64,000 bases of DNA from Terrilactibacillus sp. S3-3 (GCA_030437565.1 CP129291.1:1302001-1366000), one strand, 5' to 3'. Counted from the stretch's first letter, positions 1 to 11,877 are shown. Made by a program: numbers and translations. Notes: a model not told the origin generated them from the sequence alone.

Positions 1-1
1 G

Positions 2-444
2 GATCGCTTTAATCAGGGCGTCGGCCGCGATACAAACAACGTTGCACCATATACGGAACCACTTTCATATGAAAGTTCCAATACTGCACTTGCCAGGCGA
101 ATTGCGACTCGCGTCGATCAGATCAAGGGTATAAGAAGCAGCCAAGTGATTGTCACCCGGCAGCGCGTGGTTGTCGGTGCTAATGTGTCCAATCGCGCAG
201 CGAATACGCCGAAGCTTCATCGGCAAATCAAATCGGCTGTTACACCATATGCAGCCGGAAGAACGATTCAAATTACAACAGACAGAGACGTCTTGTTGGG
301 AGAATAACTAATGTTTCTAACCGGTTAAATGCAGGAGCAGCCACCAGAGAAACTCGGACCGATATTGCAGGGATTATAAGTGATTTGGGCAGAGGCGATT
401 TAAACAAAGCGGCAAGACGGCCGTTTGAAAATAATGTTAAATAG
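2..444 (+). CDS. coxA: YhcN/YlaJ-family spore protein (CoxA-like), 5' end missing
   Basis: Partial gene that enters from the left edge. The visible part has the YhcN/YlaJ pattern: an arginine-rich helix (ARRIATRVDQIKG) followed by a beta-rich VIVTRQRVVVGA stretch. Members are spore lipoproteins or cortex-associated proteins. In B. subtilis the family member CoxA (YrbB) lies immediately upstream of the yebC homologue, as here. One base appears to be missing near 283-298: the first frame stops at 307, while the next frame continues with a plausible C-terminal tail to a TAG at 442-444. The signal peptide and lipobox would be outside the window, so membrane anchoring cannot be checked. Family assignment rests on pattern plus synteny. 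Confidence 0.65.
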
Positions 445-450
445 GCTGAA

Positions 451-483
451 AAAGAGCAAGGGAGAACCTTGCTCTTTTTTTGC
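451..483 (+). terminator. Rho-independent terminator after coxA
   Basis: An 11-bp perfect stem (AAAGAGCAAGG / CCTTGCTCTTT) with a 5-nt loop is followed by a T run. It separates the spore gene from yebC. Confidence 0.85.
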
Positions 484-564
484 ATTTTAAAAATATGTAT
501 AATGGTAAAGGGACTTTACACGGTTGACTCTGTGGAGTAAATGTTATAGAGAGGGGAATACATG

Positions 565-1300
565 ATGTCAGGACATTCAAAGTGGAATAACATACAGCAT
601 AAAAAGAATGCTCAAGATGCCAAGCGCGGCAAGATATTCATGAAACTATCCAAGGATATTTTTCTAGCGGCCAAAACGGGCGGCGGCGATCCCGATATGA
701 ACGCCGGCCTGAGGCATGCCATAGATGAAGCGAAAGCGGCCAATATGCCGAATGAAAATATCTCACGTGCCATTAAAAAGCGACCGGAAATCTCGATGGT
801 GTGACTTATGAAGAAATCACTTATGAAGGCTACGGTCCGGGAGGCGTTGCCGTGATGGTCGAAGTTTTAACCGATAATAAAAATCGTTCGGCTTCTGAAA
901 TCCGCCACTCTTTTTCCAGAAACGGAGGAAATTTGGGGGAATCGGGCAGCGTGGCCTTTATGTTTGATAAGCAGGGGATTATCTCGATCGAAGCCTCGGA
1001 TACAATCGACGAAGAAGAAATGATGCTCGATGCCATCGATGCCGGTGCCGATGATGTTGAAAACGAGGACGGTGCTTATATCATTATTACGGCCCCTGAT
1101 GCTTTCGCCAAAGTGAAAAAAGTGCTTGAAGAAAAAGGCTATGCGATAAGCAGCGCTGAGCTGACGATGATTCCGAAAACAACGACTCAATTATCGGAAG
1201 CCGATCGTGAAAAAATGGAGCGTTTGCTTGACGCGCTTGAAAACAATGATGATGTTCAAGATATATACCATAATTGGAGGAAGAAAATAAGGCATCTTGA
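565..1300 (+). CDS. yebC: YebC/PmpR-family protein
   Basis: TACO1/YebC family. Members are translation or transcription modulators that act on ribosomes stalled at proline runs. The N-terminus [15 protein letters not shown] and the central [16 protein letters not shown] block are family signatures, and the length (about 245 codons) is typical. ATG 565 is preferred over ATG 562 because the AGAGGGG ribosome site is then 8 nt away. Two one-base deletions are likely. One is near 781, where AIKK should continue as [12 protein letters not shown]. The other is near 1276; restoring it gives YHNWEEEN and a stop at 1298-1300 instead of the poly-Phe read-through that ends at 1340. Confidence 0.9.
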
Positions 1301-1330
1301 TCATGGTGTGATCGGGCAGTTTTTTTTTTA
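1296..1330 (+). terminator. Terminator after yebC (first hairpin)
   Basis: CTTGATCA / TGATCGGG forms an 8-bp stem with two G-T pairs and a 5-nt loop, followed by CAG and ten T. It starts at the likely corrected yebC stop. Confidence 0.6.
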
Positions 1331-1347
1331 CTATGCTTGAATAGAAG

Positions 1348-1382
1348 GGGCATCTGCAGGCGGGGTGGGTGCTCTTTTTATT
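1348..1382 (+). terminator. Second hairpin terminator after yebC
   Basis: GGGCATC pairs with GGTGCTC across a 13-nt loop and is followed by TTTTTATTTTT. It probably backs up the preceding terminator before the ruvA promoter. Confidence 0.5.
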
Positions 1383-1495
1383 TTTAGGTAAGATATCGGC
1401 TTGTTCTTGCAAATTTGGGCTGGCAGCAGGGCAGGCGGTGCATCTGAGTAAAACCAGTACGGCGGGTCCCGCTGTCCGTCCATCGGTATAACTTT

Positions 1496-1525
1496 TTGAA
1501 GAAAAACCCGGCATTATGTTATGAT
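1496..1525 (+). promoter_or_regulatory. Sigma-A promoter for ruvAB
   Basis: TTGAAG (1496-1501) and TATGAT (1520-1525) are separated by 18 bp, about 40 nt upstream of the ruvA start. No LexA box was evident by eye. Confidence 0.6.
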
Positions 1526-1562
1526 GAGACTAGAAATTTTTTTGGATACGGGGAGAAGCCTT

Positions 1563-2161
1563 TTGATTGATTATATTCGCGGGAAAGTGACTTACCTTTC
1601 AAGTCAGGGGATTGTTGTTGAGCAATCGGGCATTGGCTATCAGATTCGCTGCGCCAATCCGTTTTCATTTCAAGCGTTATTGAACACGGAAACGACTGTC
1701 TATACCTATCAGTATGTCCGGGAAGATGTGATCGCACTTTACGGTTTCAAGACGAGAGAGGAAAGAGAACTTTTATTCAACTTTTGGGCGTATCCGGTAT
1801 CGGCCCAAAAGGCGGACTGGCTGTGTTAGCCTCCGGCCGTCCAGAGGCGATTGTGAAAGCGATAGAAGAAGAGGACGATGCTTATCTGACCAAATTTCCA
1901 GGAGTGGGCAAGAAAACAGCGCGGCAAATGATTTTGGATTTAAAAGGAAAATTTAAAGAATCTATAGGACTTTTTGATTTACCGGCGGGCGAAGGCGGTG
2001 CCGGGCAGCAGGCACCGGATTTGGCTGAAGCGGTGGATGCGCTTAAAGCGCTGGGTTATTCGGAAAAGGAAATCAATCGTATTCTGCCGGCGTTCCGCGG
2101 CAAAAATTTGACGGCTGAGCAATATATCAAAGAAGCCCTTGCGCTGATGCTGAATGGATGA
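1563..2161 (+). CDS. ruvA: Holliday junction DNA helicase subunit RuvA
   Basis: RuvA binds four-way junctions and loads the RuvB motor. The start is TTG 1563 behind GGGGAGAAG, giving [20 protein letters not shown], which matches the RuvA OB-fold N-terminus. Helix-hairpin-helix signatures GVSGIGPK and [11 protein letters not shown] are visible around residues 72 and 107, and a C-terminal domain ends in ALMLNG. One base is missing near 1781: the upstream frame reads FNFWAYPVS where [10 protein letters not shown] is expected, and runs to a false stop at 1829. RuvB follows 16 nt downstream with its own strong ribosome site. Confidence 0.92.
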
Positions 2162-2177
2162 TAGGAGGTGAGCGCGC

Positions 2178-3183
2178 TTGGAAGACGATCGGATCGTATC
2201 TAGTGAGTCAAAATCGGAAGATGAATCGATCGAAACATCGATCCGTCCGGACAGTCTTGCTCACTATATCGCAGAAGGAAGCGATCAAAGCGAATCTCAA
2301 AGTGTTTATTCAGGCGGCCAAAGAGCGCCATGAACCGCTGGATCATGTCCTCTTTTATGGGCCGCCCGGTTTGGGAAAAAACGACTTTGTCAATGATCAT
2401 CGCGAATGAGATGGGGGTTAACATCCGGACAACATCGGGACCGGCACTTGAACGCCCGGGAGATCTGGCGGCGGTGCTGTCGGCGCTTGAGCCGGGCGAT
2501 GTGCTCTTTATCGATGAAATTCATCGCTTGAACAGGAATGTAGAAGAAGTGCTTTACCCGGCAATGGAGGACTTTTGCCTGGATATTGTTCTTGGCAAAG
2601 GAGATACGGCACATTCCGTTCGGCTGAATCTGCCGCCTTTTACCCTCATTGGGGCAACAACAAGAGCGGGATATTTGTCGCCTCCGCTTCGCGATCGTTT
2701 CGGCGTTATCAACCGCTTGCAATTTTACAGTGCGGATGAGCTTGCTTTGATTGTTAAGCGAACGGCCCATGTCCTCTCGGTGTCAGAATCGACGAAGAGG
2801 CTAGTGCTGAAATCGCCAAACGATCGAGGGGGACGCCGCGAATTGCCAATCGCCTGCTCAGAAGAATCCGCGACTTTGCACAGGTGGCAAATGGCGGTAT
2901 CGTGAATAAAGAAGTGGCCGAGAAGGGGCTAAAGCGGCTGCAAGTTGATCAAGCGGGTCTCGATCACGTCGATCATCAGCTTCTAAAAGGGATGATTGAG
3001 AAATTTAACGGCGGTCCCGTTGGACTTGACACCATTGCGGCGGCGATCGGCGAAGAACGGCATACAATTGAAGATGTTTATGAACCTTATTTACTGCAAA
3101 TTGGGTTTATCCAGAGGACGCCGCGCGGGCGGATAGTGACAAATTTAGGATTCACTCATTTTAAAATGGAGCGGGAAGGTTAA
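2178..3183 (+). CDS. ruvB: Holliday junction branch-migration ATPase RuvB
   Basis: AAA+ motor of the RuvABC resolvasome. Walker A GPPGLGKT (about residue 60), Walker [10 protein letters not shown], sensor 1 GATTRAG and a C-terminal winged helix ending [11 protein letters not shown] are all present. The start is TTG 2178 behind ATAGGAGGTGAG; it gives [10 protein letters not shown] and then the [10 protein letters not shown] motif. Frameshifts are needed near 2271 (about two bases lost in the GQ codons), in the A run at 2375-2381 (one extra A) and near 2776 (one base lost). With these repaired the length, about 335 codons, is normal. Confidence 0.92.
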
Positions 3184-3188
3184 TGGAT

Positions 3189-3388
3189 ATGCTTGGATTT
3201 GGCAAAATTTTGATGATAGCCGGAGTGGTCCTTTTTCTCATCGGACTTCTCTGGCCGCTGGTCGGACGCCTTCCGGTGATATTTTTATCAAAAAAGGAAA
3301 CACGGTTTTCTTTTTTCCCGTTGTGACGTGTATTGTATTAAGCGTTGTGTTGTCGTTGATTTTTTATGTCATCAATCGATTTCGCTAA
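3189..3388 (+). CDS. DUF2905 small membrane protein
   Basis: Short protein with two membrane helices (GKILMIAGVVLFLIGLLWPL and a C-terminal FPVVTCIVLSVVLSLIF) around a GRLPGDIFIKKGN linker. This is the pattern of the DUF2905 family found next to ruvB/queA in many Bacillales. ATG 3189 is 9 nt from GGGAAGG; an ATG at 3183 overlapping the ruvB stop is also possible. One G is missing near 3275, since the unshifted frame loses the GDIF motif and stops early. Function unknown. Confidence 0.65.
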
Positions 3389-3407
3389 CTGAAAGAGAGT
3401 GCAAAAT

Positions 3408-5593
<2,186 letters not shown>

Positions 5594-5615
5594 CTTTGAA
5601 AGGAGGTCTGATTAA

Positions 5616-5940
5616 ATGGCCAGTATTGGAACAATACTTCCGCTTATTATTTTTATCGCCATTTTTTTTATTTTTTGCTTATTCGTCCTCAGCAAAAAAG
5701 AACAAAAGAAACACGTGCGATGCAATCGAGTTTGGCAAGAGGAGATAAAATCGTGACAATCGGCGGTTGCACGGCACGATTGATTCCCTGGATGATCAAA
5801 AGGTTGTCCTAAGGTGCGCCAATGCCAAACTGACTTTTGATCGCAATGCGATCCGCGGCGTTGAGAAAAAAGCTGCGGAAAAGCATGAAGCATCAAAAGA
5901 AGAAGCGCCTGCCGCTAAGCAGGAAAAAGCTGAAGAATAA
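5616..5940 (+). CDS. yajC: Preprotein translocase accessory subunit YajC
   Basis: Small single-span inner-membrane protein that associates with SecDF. ATG 5616 follows AAAGGAGG. The N-terminal helix [13 protein letters not shown] precedes the [21 protein letters not shown] linker and [15 protein letters not shown], all family signatures. Frameshifts near 5672 and 5765 break the reading frame; both occur at short homopolymers. The charged tail ([19 protein letters not shown]) is typical. Confidence 0.88.
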
Positions 5941-5977
5941 AGAATGGGGGCTGTCCCTAGAGAGCAGCCTGAAATAT

Positions 5978-6012
5978 AAAAATCGAGATGAGACCTTTTC
6001 ATCTCGATTTTT
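5978..6012. terminator. Bidirectional terminator after yajC
   Basis: A 14-bp perfect stem, AAAAATCGAGATGA / TCATCTCGATTTTT, with a 7-nt loop. A and T tracts on either side allow it to work in both directions, between yajC and the convergent membrane gene. Confidence 0.88.
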
Positions 6013-6094
6013 AATTTTACCAGTTTTTTTACCGCGGGAAAATGCCTCCTTTTTCATCCGTGCAGCCTTGGGAACCAAGGTTCGCCCGGATGGC

Positions 6095-6479
6095 TCAATA
6101 ACGGCGGGCAAAAAGATTAACGCCGATCACGCCTCCAATTGTGGAAGCCGCCACATTTCCGGTATAGAGGAGATATTGAACCGCGTCCCCCGTCCGATCG
6201 AATCCGAGAAACTGGAAACTGGATGCACATGATGAGCAGGCAATAAGAGAGACCTGTCAATAAACCGATGACACCCTTTTTCTTCTTCATTTTCATCCCG
6301 GAAATCAGGCCGCCGATAAACAGGGCAGTGAGCGAGATGATTGACGGAGCGAGTGTGAGACTGGACTCGGCCAGCGATGTAAATCTTAACAGCGTAGCCA
6401 AAAAGAAAGCTGAGAAGAGCACAATGATAAAAGCGGCGATCATCCCGTAACCAGCGGCCGTAAATAATCTTCTAGACAT
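6095..6479 (-). CDS. TIGR04086-family membrane protein (YrzE-like)
   Basis: Four predicted membrane helices, including GYGMIAAFIIVLFSAFFLA, LAPSIISLTALFIGGLISG and GVIGLLTGLSYCLLIMCIQF. The position between yajC and the DUF421 gene matches YrzE of B. subtilis. ATG 6479 (MSRRLFTAAGYG) follows a G-rich site; the frame is open further upstream. The C-terminus is broken by a perfect 7-bp tandem duplication (GAAACTG twice, 6208-6221). Without one copy, the frame reads on through a fourth helix to ...NLFARRY and a stop at 6095-6097. Function unknown. Confidence 0.65.
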
Positions 6480-6666
6480 TTTTTTACCCCCAAAGAGATT
6501 TTTCATTCCCACTGTCAGAAACCAGAAAGCCATCAATGGATCTTCCTCTTGATACAACTTATTCGAACTTGTCTCATGACATGACTTGAAAAAAACGGTT
6601 TTCATGAATCCCTTCCGAATAGCTCATACTAAATAAACGAATTCAGTTTTGAGAAAGGGGATCGGA

Positions 6667-7317
6667 ATGGTGGCAACCGTCATTTTAAGAACACTTTTTA
6701 TGTCTGTTCTTCTTCTAGTGGCTTTTCGGCTCATGGGAAAGAAAACAGTCGATCAATGGACGGGTTTTGACTTCGTCTTTTCAATCATGGCGACTGAACT
6801 CGCCATACTTTCCATTGAATCACCGGACAAACCGCTCGTCATGATGCTTGTTCCGATCCTCTTGTTATTTATCATGCAGCGCTTATTTACTTTTTTTTCG
6901 ACAAAACTCGCCTCAGGGAGCCGTATGTCCGATGAAAAACCGGCAACACTTGTCTATCAGGGCGTGATCGATGAGGAGAAATGTGCTCAGAAAAAAATCG
7001 ATGTTCATGATTTTCTAGAGCAATTAAAACGCCAAAATGTGGAACGCCTTAGTGATGTTGAATTTGCTATTCTGGAGCCGACGGGGGAAATATCGGTATT
7101 AACCAAAGAACGGCAAAAAGAAACAAATACGCCAGTGTCCCTCCCGCTTATTATTAATGGAAAAGTGTGCGAAGAAAATCTAAAAAAGATCGATCAAACC
7201 TCCTTATGGCTCAGGCAAGAGCTGCGTAAATTCGGTTACCGGGACATCAAAAAGATCGCCTACCTTGTCATCGACGAATCCGGCAATTTTTTTGTTGATC
7301 TAAAAACAAATGATTAG
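6667..7317 (+). CDS. DUF421 (YetF-domain) membrane protein, YrbG-like
   Basis: Intact protein of about 216 residues. Three N-terminal helices carry the family motif LLLVAFRLMGKKTVDQWTGFDFV, followed by a soluble YetF domain with DVEFAILEPTGEISVL and LPLIINGKV. ATG 6667 lies 6 nt after GAAAGGGG. Spore-formers carry several DUF421 paralogues, some linked to spore germination or the spore membrane; no specific reaction is known. Converges with spoVB, the two stops overlapping by 4 nt. Confidence 0.85.
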   Translation: MVATVILRTLFMSVLLLVAFRLMGKKTVDQWTGFDFVFSIMATELAILSIESPDKPLVMMLVPILLLFIMQRLFTFFSTKLASGSRMSDEKPATLVYQGVIDEEKCAQKKIDVHDFLEQLKRQNVERLSDVEFAILEPTGEISVLTKERQKETNTPVSLPLIINGKVCEENLKKIDQTSLWLRQELRKFGYRDIKKIAYLVIDESGNFFVDLKTND

Positions 7318-8867
7318 TTTAGCCATTTTCCAATGATCGGAATGCGCTTTAATTCCTCTTTCTTAATTAATCGAAGGAAGAGAGTCAGCGAGATATAAAA
7401 GAGAGCAACAATGCCTATAAGCGCCGCCGTACGGGGAAATAGTTCCCAATCTAGGAGAACCCGTTTATTGAGAAAATGAGCCAGCACACCTGAAGCCAGG
7501 ATGATCACTGCAATTTTGAAATAATCCTTTACGACTAGCGAGAAACCGATTGTTTTAATCACCGTGGCCCAGTGCAGCAGTGTGACAAGGACGACATTGA
7601 CAACGATGCCGAGCGCGGCCCCAATCATCCCGAATTCCGGCCGGCTGGCCAGTGCCCATATGGTCAGAATTTTGACGACAGCGCCGATAAGCGTGTTGAT
7701 CATCGCCGCCTTGGCCAGGTCAAGGGCTTGGAGAACGGCCTGCAGCGGCCCCTGAAAGTAAAAAAAGGAAAAGAATGGTGCCATGACATAAACATATTTG
7801 GCGGAAGAGGGAGAGTGATACATCAATGTCATGATCGGTTCGGCAAAAGAATAGGTGACGATAATCGAAAGCCCTCCGGTGAGCATCGCGATTTTCAATG
7901 CTTGATTAAGCCGGAAATGGATGAGGCTTTCCATTTTTCTGGCATGCGCTTCGCTAACTGCCGGGACCAGCGAGACATGGAGGGCATGTGTAATGAAGCT
8001 GGGCAAAATCAATAGCGGGATGGCATAGCCGCTCAGTTCCCCGTATTGTTTCGTGGATATGACCGTGGCGACGCCGGCAATCGCGAGACTTTGAGAGATG
8101 ACAATCGGCTCGAAAAAATTGCTGAGCGACCCGATTAGACGGCTGCCCATCGTCGGTAAGGCGACGGCGAGCAGCTGGCGGGCTGTCGACTTTCCTTGTT
8201 GAAGGTTCTTTAAGAATTCGGTACGGACTTTTATTCTTTTTCCTTTTTTAAACATGTACAACATATATATCAGAGAGGCAAGTTCTCCCAGCACGCCCGA
8301 AATCATCGCTCCGGCGGCGGCGTATTCAATGCCGAAAGGAAGCAGGCTATTGGCAAGGAAGGCAACGAGCGAAATGCGGATGATCTGTTCGATCACTTCC
8401 GAATAAGCATAGGGTTTCATGTGCCGCATCCCTTGGAAATAACCGCGTAATACGGAACTGATGGCAACGATAGGAATGATCGGAGCAATGGCTATTAAAG
8501 GATAGACGGTTCGCGGATCAGTAAAAACGGTTTTTGCCATTAAAGGGGTCAAAACGACCATCACGGCTGTAAGCGTCACGCTGAGCACGCCGACGATCGC
8601 AAAGGAAACGACGAGCACCCGTTTGATTTTTCTTCGATCGCCCAGTGCGTCCGCTTCCGCGACCATTTTTGAAATGGCAACGGGAAGTCCCATTTGAGTT
8701 AAAGTCACCGTGAGCAGCATGGTTGGATAAGCCATCATGAACAGGCCGACCCCCTCGTCGCCAATCACTCTAGAGAGGACGATTCGATTAATCATGCCCA
8801 GTATTCTTGTCAATAAGCCGGCAACTATTAATATGAGCGAACCGCGCAAGAAAGATTGTCTCGTCAT
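7314..8867 (-). CDS. spoVB: Stage V sporulation protein B (MurJ/Wzx-type flippase family)
   Basis: Polytopic membrane protein of the MOP superfamily, required for spore cortex peptidoglycan synthesis; a lipid-linked precursor flippase role is inferred from the family. The frame is intact over about 518 residues. It opens TRQSFLRGSLILIVAGLLTRILGMINRI and contains QMGLPVAISKMV and VLRGYFQGMRHMKPYA, conserved in SpoVB. Three consecutive ATGs (8873, 8870, 8867) follow AAAGGCGGG; 8867 gives the best spacing. It is one of the few long genes here with no frameshift. Confidence 0.9.
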   Translation of the reverse strand: MTRQSFLRGSLILIVAGLLTRILGMINRIVLSRVIGDEGVGLFMMAYPTMLLTVTLTQMGLPVAISKMVAEADALGDRRKIKRVLVVSFAIVGVLSVTLTAVMVVLTPLMAKTVFTDPRTVYPLIAIAPIIPIVAISSVLRGYFQGMRHMKPYAYSEVIEQIIRISLVAFLANSLLPFGIEYAAAGAMISGVLGELASLIYMLYMFKKGKRIKVRTEFLKNLQQGKSTARQLLAVALPTMGSRLIGSLSNFFEPIVISQSLAIAGVATVISTKQYGELSGYAIPLLILPSFITHALHVSLVPAVSEAHARKMESLIHFRLNQALKIAMLTGGLSIIVTYSFAEPIMTLMYHSPSSAKYVYVMAPFFSFFYFQGPLQAVLQALDLAKAAMINTLIGAVVKILTIWALASRPEFGMIGAALGIVVNVVLVTLLHWATVIKTIGFSLVVKDYFKIAVIILASGVLAHFLNKRVLLDWELFPRTAALIGIVALFYISLTLFLRLIKKEELKRIPIIGKWLN

Positions 8868-9231
8868 CATCATCCCGCCTTTAGAATAGTGCTTTCCGGT
8901 CTTACCAGAGGAGCCGTGTAAAAAGGAGTTCTTATCCAGATGCCCCGGCCGGCAGCTAGAATTTTTCCGACAAAGCGGCATTTTTTTTTTCATAAGCTCA
9001 TCCGAATGTTATTAATATATATGTTTAGTAGCGGGCCAAGCATGACAAGTTATTAGGCTCGGGAGGACGGCTGCAGGGGGGATTTTGCCATTTTTTAAAC
9101 CGGGCGGCTGCCGCTCAAGGAAACTTGAAGGCTTTCGGCAAGTCATGGTCCGTTCGCTGCCGGGCAAGCAAGATTGGTGTTTTGTATTGCCTATGACTTA
9201 TGCTATGATAGAGACTATGGGAGTGATCGGA
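8868..9231. other. Intergenic region between divergent spoVB and comN
   Basis: About 360 bp with no supported gene. It holds the spoVB ribosome site (8874-8880), an AT-rich stretch around 9010-9025 that could hold the spoVB promoter, and the comN promoter near 9182-9209. Confidence 0.5.
9182..9209 (+). promoter_or_regulatory. Possible sigma-A promoter for comN
   Basis: TTGTAT and TATGAT are separated by 16 bp, ending 22 nt before the comN ATG. Confidence 0.45.
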
Positions 9232-9513
9232 ATGGCGGAAAATTATGATGTAGAGAAATGGCGCAGCAATGGGCCGTTTTTGCAAAGCAAGCTGGAAGAG
9301 TTTAAATTGCTGGGCATTGAGCGCCTGACAATCGACGACCTGTGGCAGTTTGTGAAGGAAACGATAGAGTCGAAAAAAAAGGACAAGCCCGAGCAGCTTC
9401 ATCAGGTGGTTGCCCATGTGATGTCATTATCCGTGAATGATTATATGAATAAACTTCGGATGAATCTTTTTAAAGACAGCGACTTGCATTTGGACGATTC
9501 ACTTTTTAAATAA
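9232..9513 (+). CDS. comN: ComN/YrzD-type post-transcriptional regulator
   Basis: 93-residue soluble protein, intact. It matches the family of B. subtilis ComN (YrzD), which affects comE mRNA localisation or stability and sits between spoVB and secDF. The recognisable stretch is DDLWQFVKETIESKK followed by LHQVVAHVMSLSVNDYMNKL. ATG 9232 is chosen because the family begins here; the frame is open upstream. The comE genes it would influence lie at the other end of this window. Confidence 0.7.
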   Translation: MAENYDVEKWRSNGPFLQSKLEEFKLLGIERLTIDDLWQFVKETIESKKKDKPEQLHQVVAHVMSLSVNDYMNKLRMNLFKDSDLHLDDSLFK

Positions 9514-9615
9514 ACGTTCTCCTTGCAGGCAACGGGTTTTTCCAGCATTTTGACATTCTCAATTTTTGACTGATTTTACGTTTATTGGCGGCCGAGAGAA
9601 GGGGGAAAGAAAAGC

Positions 9616-10909
9616 ATGGTGAAAAAAGGACCGATTTTTTTTTTTTTGCAATTTTAATTGTTGCAGCGGTGATTCTTGGCCTTGTGACAATGCCCATTGT
9701 ACATAATGTGAAGTTAGGACTTGATTTAAAAGGCGGATTCGAAGTGCTTTATCAGGTGAAACCTTTGAAAGCGGGTCAGAAGATAGACCAGGATACGATG
9801 AAGAATGCCGTTGCGGCGATCAATAAGCGGATCAATGTGCTTGGCGTCAGCGAGCCCAATATTTCAATCGAAGACGGGCATCGGATCGATGTTCAGCTTC
9901 CAGGCGTGAAAAATGAGAAACGGGCGCGGCAGCTGCTGTCAACGACGGCTAATTTGTCTTTCCGTGATGTGAATGACAAGCTGATGCTCGACGGGTCGGA
10001 TTTAGAGCCCGGACAAGCAAAAGTCGCTTTTGACAATATGAACAAACCGATGGTTACACTAAAGCTGAAAAGCGCATCGAAATTCGCCGACGTCACCCAG
10101 AAGATTTTGAAGGAGGCGCCTAACAACGCCCTGGTTATTTGGATGGATTACCAAAAAGGGGATTCCTATAAAAAAGAAGTGAGCAAAAAAAATCCGAAAT
10201 TCATTTCCGACCCGAGAGTGAGTCAAGTGCTAAATACGAACGATGTGGAAATTACGGGCGATTTTACCTCAGCGAGCGAGCCAATACATTAAAAGATCTA
10301 TTGAACTCGGGGTCGCTGCCGGTAAAAATGAAGGAGATTTACTCGACATCGGTCGGCGCGCAATTCGGACAGGATTCGATGAAGGACACCCTTTATGCCG
10401 GTATGCTGGGCGTCGCCGTCATCTTCCTTTTCATGATGGCTTTCTATCGATTCGGCGGATTCATCGCCGACATTACGCTGATTTTCTACGTTTATATCGT
10501 CATGGGCGTATTTGTCGGCCTGCAGGCGGTACTGACACTGCCGGGTATTGCCGCCTTGATTCTCGGTGTCGGGATGGCGGTCGACGCGAATATCATTACG
10601 CTTGAGCGGATTAAAGATGAGCTTCGCAGCGGAAAATCGATGTTATCCGCGTTTAAAGCGGGCAGCAAGAGAGCACTGGGGACGGTTATTGACGCCAATA
10701 TGACAACGATCATTGCTGCCGCCGTATTATTTGTATACGGGACAAGCGCCGTTCAGGGGTTTGCCGTTATGCTGCTGATCAGCAACATCGTCAGCCTGAT
10801 CACGTCGGTTTTCGGTGCCCGGATGTTGACGAGCCTCTGGGTGAAAAGCGGGGCGCTGAATAACAAACCGGGATGGTTCGGTGTGAAGAGGAGCGATATC
10901 CGTGGATAG
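9616..10909 (+). CDS. secD: Protein translocase subunit SecD
   Basis: RND-type subunit that uses the proton gradient to pull secreted proteins across the membrane. Visible are the first helix, the SecD signature LGLDLKGGFEVLY, and a C-terminal half with GVAVIFLFMMAFYRFGG and the conserved VGMAVDANIITLERI. ATG 9616 is out of frame with the body unless the run of about 12-13 T at 9636-9648 is one base off. Two further losses near 10265-10285 separate TGDFT from NTLKDLLNSGSLPVK. Length is about 430 residues. It overlaps secF by 8 nt rather than being fused to it. Confidence 0.88.
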
Positions 10910-11855
10910 GAATAAGCAGGATTATAAACACTATAGCAAGTTTTACGATCGCCTGGATTTTATGAAATATCGAAAATGGTTTTTTGCTTTTTCGATCACG
11001 GTGACGATCATCGGCATTCTTTCATTATTTGTGTTTCGACTGAACCTCGGTATTGATTTTTCAAGCGGGACACGGGTCGATGTGATGGCCAATCATCCGC
11101 TTTCCGTTCAAAAGGTGGATGATGAGTTTAAGGCGATGGGCTATCGGCCGGAAAGACCGGTGCTGTCGGGGACAAAACATAACATCGCAACGATCCGGCT
11201 CAATGGTGAACTGAACCAAAAACAAATTGCCCAGGTCAAAAGCGTGATTAAGCAAAAATTCGGAGTTGAGCCGAACGTCAGCACTGTATCGCCCCAAGTA
11301 GGGCGCGATCTCGCCAAAAATGCTTTTTATGCCGTGCTGATCGCCTCTATTTTTATCATTATTTATGTATGGATTCGTTTTGAATTCTTGCAGGGGCTGG
11401 CTGCGGTTATCGCGCTGCTTCATGATGCCTTTTTCATCATCACGGTTTTCAGTCTATTGCACATCGAAGTCAATATTTTGTTCATCTCGGCGGTTCTGAC
11501 GATTATCGGCTACTCGATCAACGATACGATCGTCACGTTTGACCGAATTCGTGAAAATGTTAAGTTCAGCAGAAAAAGATTAACGACGCTGGAGGATTAC
11601 AGCTATATTGTCAATCTCAGCATTCGGGAAACGCTGACGCGATCGATCAACACGGTATTGACCGTCTTGTTCCCGGTTATCGCTTTGCTGATTTTCGGCA
11701 GCGAATCGATCCGCACGTTCACGGTCGCTCTGTTTATCGGTCTGCTTTGCGGTGTGTATTCTTCCGTTTTTATTGCTTCTCCGCTTTGGGCGGTGATGAA
11801 AGTTCATTACTTGGCAAGAAGAAAAAAAAAAAGAACGGTTCAGCCGCAAGCTTAG
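10902..11855 (+). CDS. secF: Protein translocase subunit SecF
   Basis: Intact 317-residue partner of SecD. Signatures: FRLNLGIDFSSGTRVDV near residue 50 and the transmembrane TIIGYSINDTIVTFDRIREN near residue 205. The start is GTG 10902, with AGGAGCG 8 nt upstream inside secD. B. subtilis has a single SecDF polypeptide; here a stop codon and an overlapping restart separate the halves. A frameshift artefact splitting a fused gene cannot be fully excluded, but the ribosome site argues for two proteins. Confidence 0.9.
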   Translation: MDRNKQDYKHYSKFYDRLDFMKYRKWFFAFSITVTIIGILSLFVFRLNLGIDFSSGTRVDVMANHPLSVQKVDDEFKAMGYRPERPVLSGTKHNIATIRLNGELNQKQIAQVKSVIKQKFGVEPNVSTVSPQVGRDLAKNAFYAVLIASIFIIIYVWIRFEFLQGLAAVIALLHDAFFIITVFSLLHIEVNILFISAVLTIIGYSINDTIVTFDRIRENVKFSRKRLTTLEDYSYIVNLSIRETLTRSINTVLTVLFPVIALLIFGSESIRTFTVALFIGLLCGVYSSVFIASPLWAVMKVHYLARRKKKRTVQPQA

Positions 11856-11877
11856 CCGTTAGAATAAGGAGGAAAGC

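Noticed and set aside
867-1190. Long antisense frames over yebC, queA, alaS, recD2 and others
   Set aside because: They mirror the codon structure of the real genes on the opposite strand, lack ribosome sites and show no family features.
9636-9648. Programmed frameshifting on the T run in secD (and similar A/T runs in yrrM, greA, yqeK, holA)
   Set aside because: The runs occur in many unrelated genes together with indels at non-slippery sites; sequencing error explains all of them.
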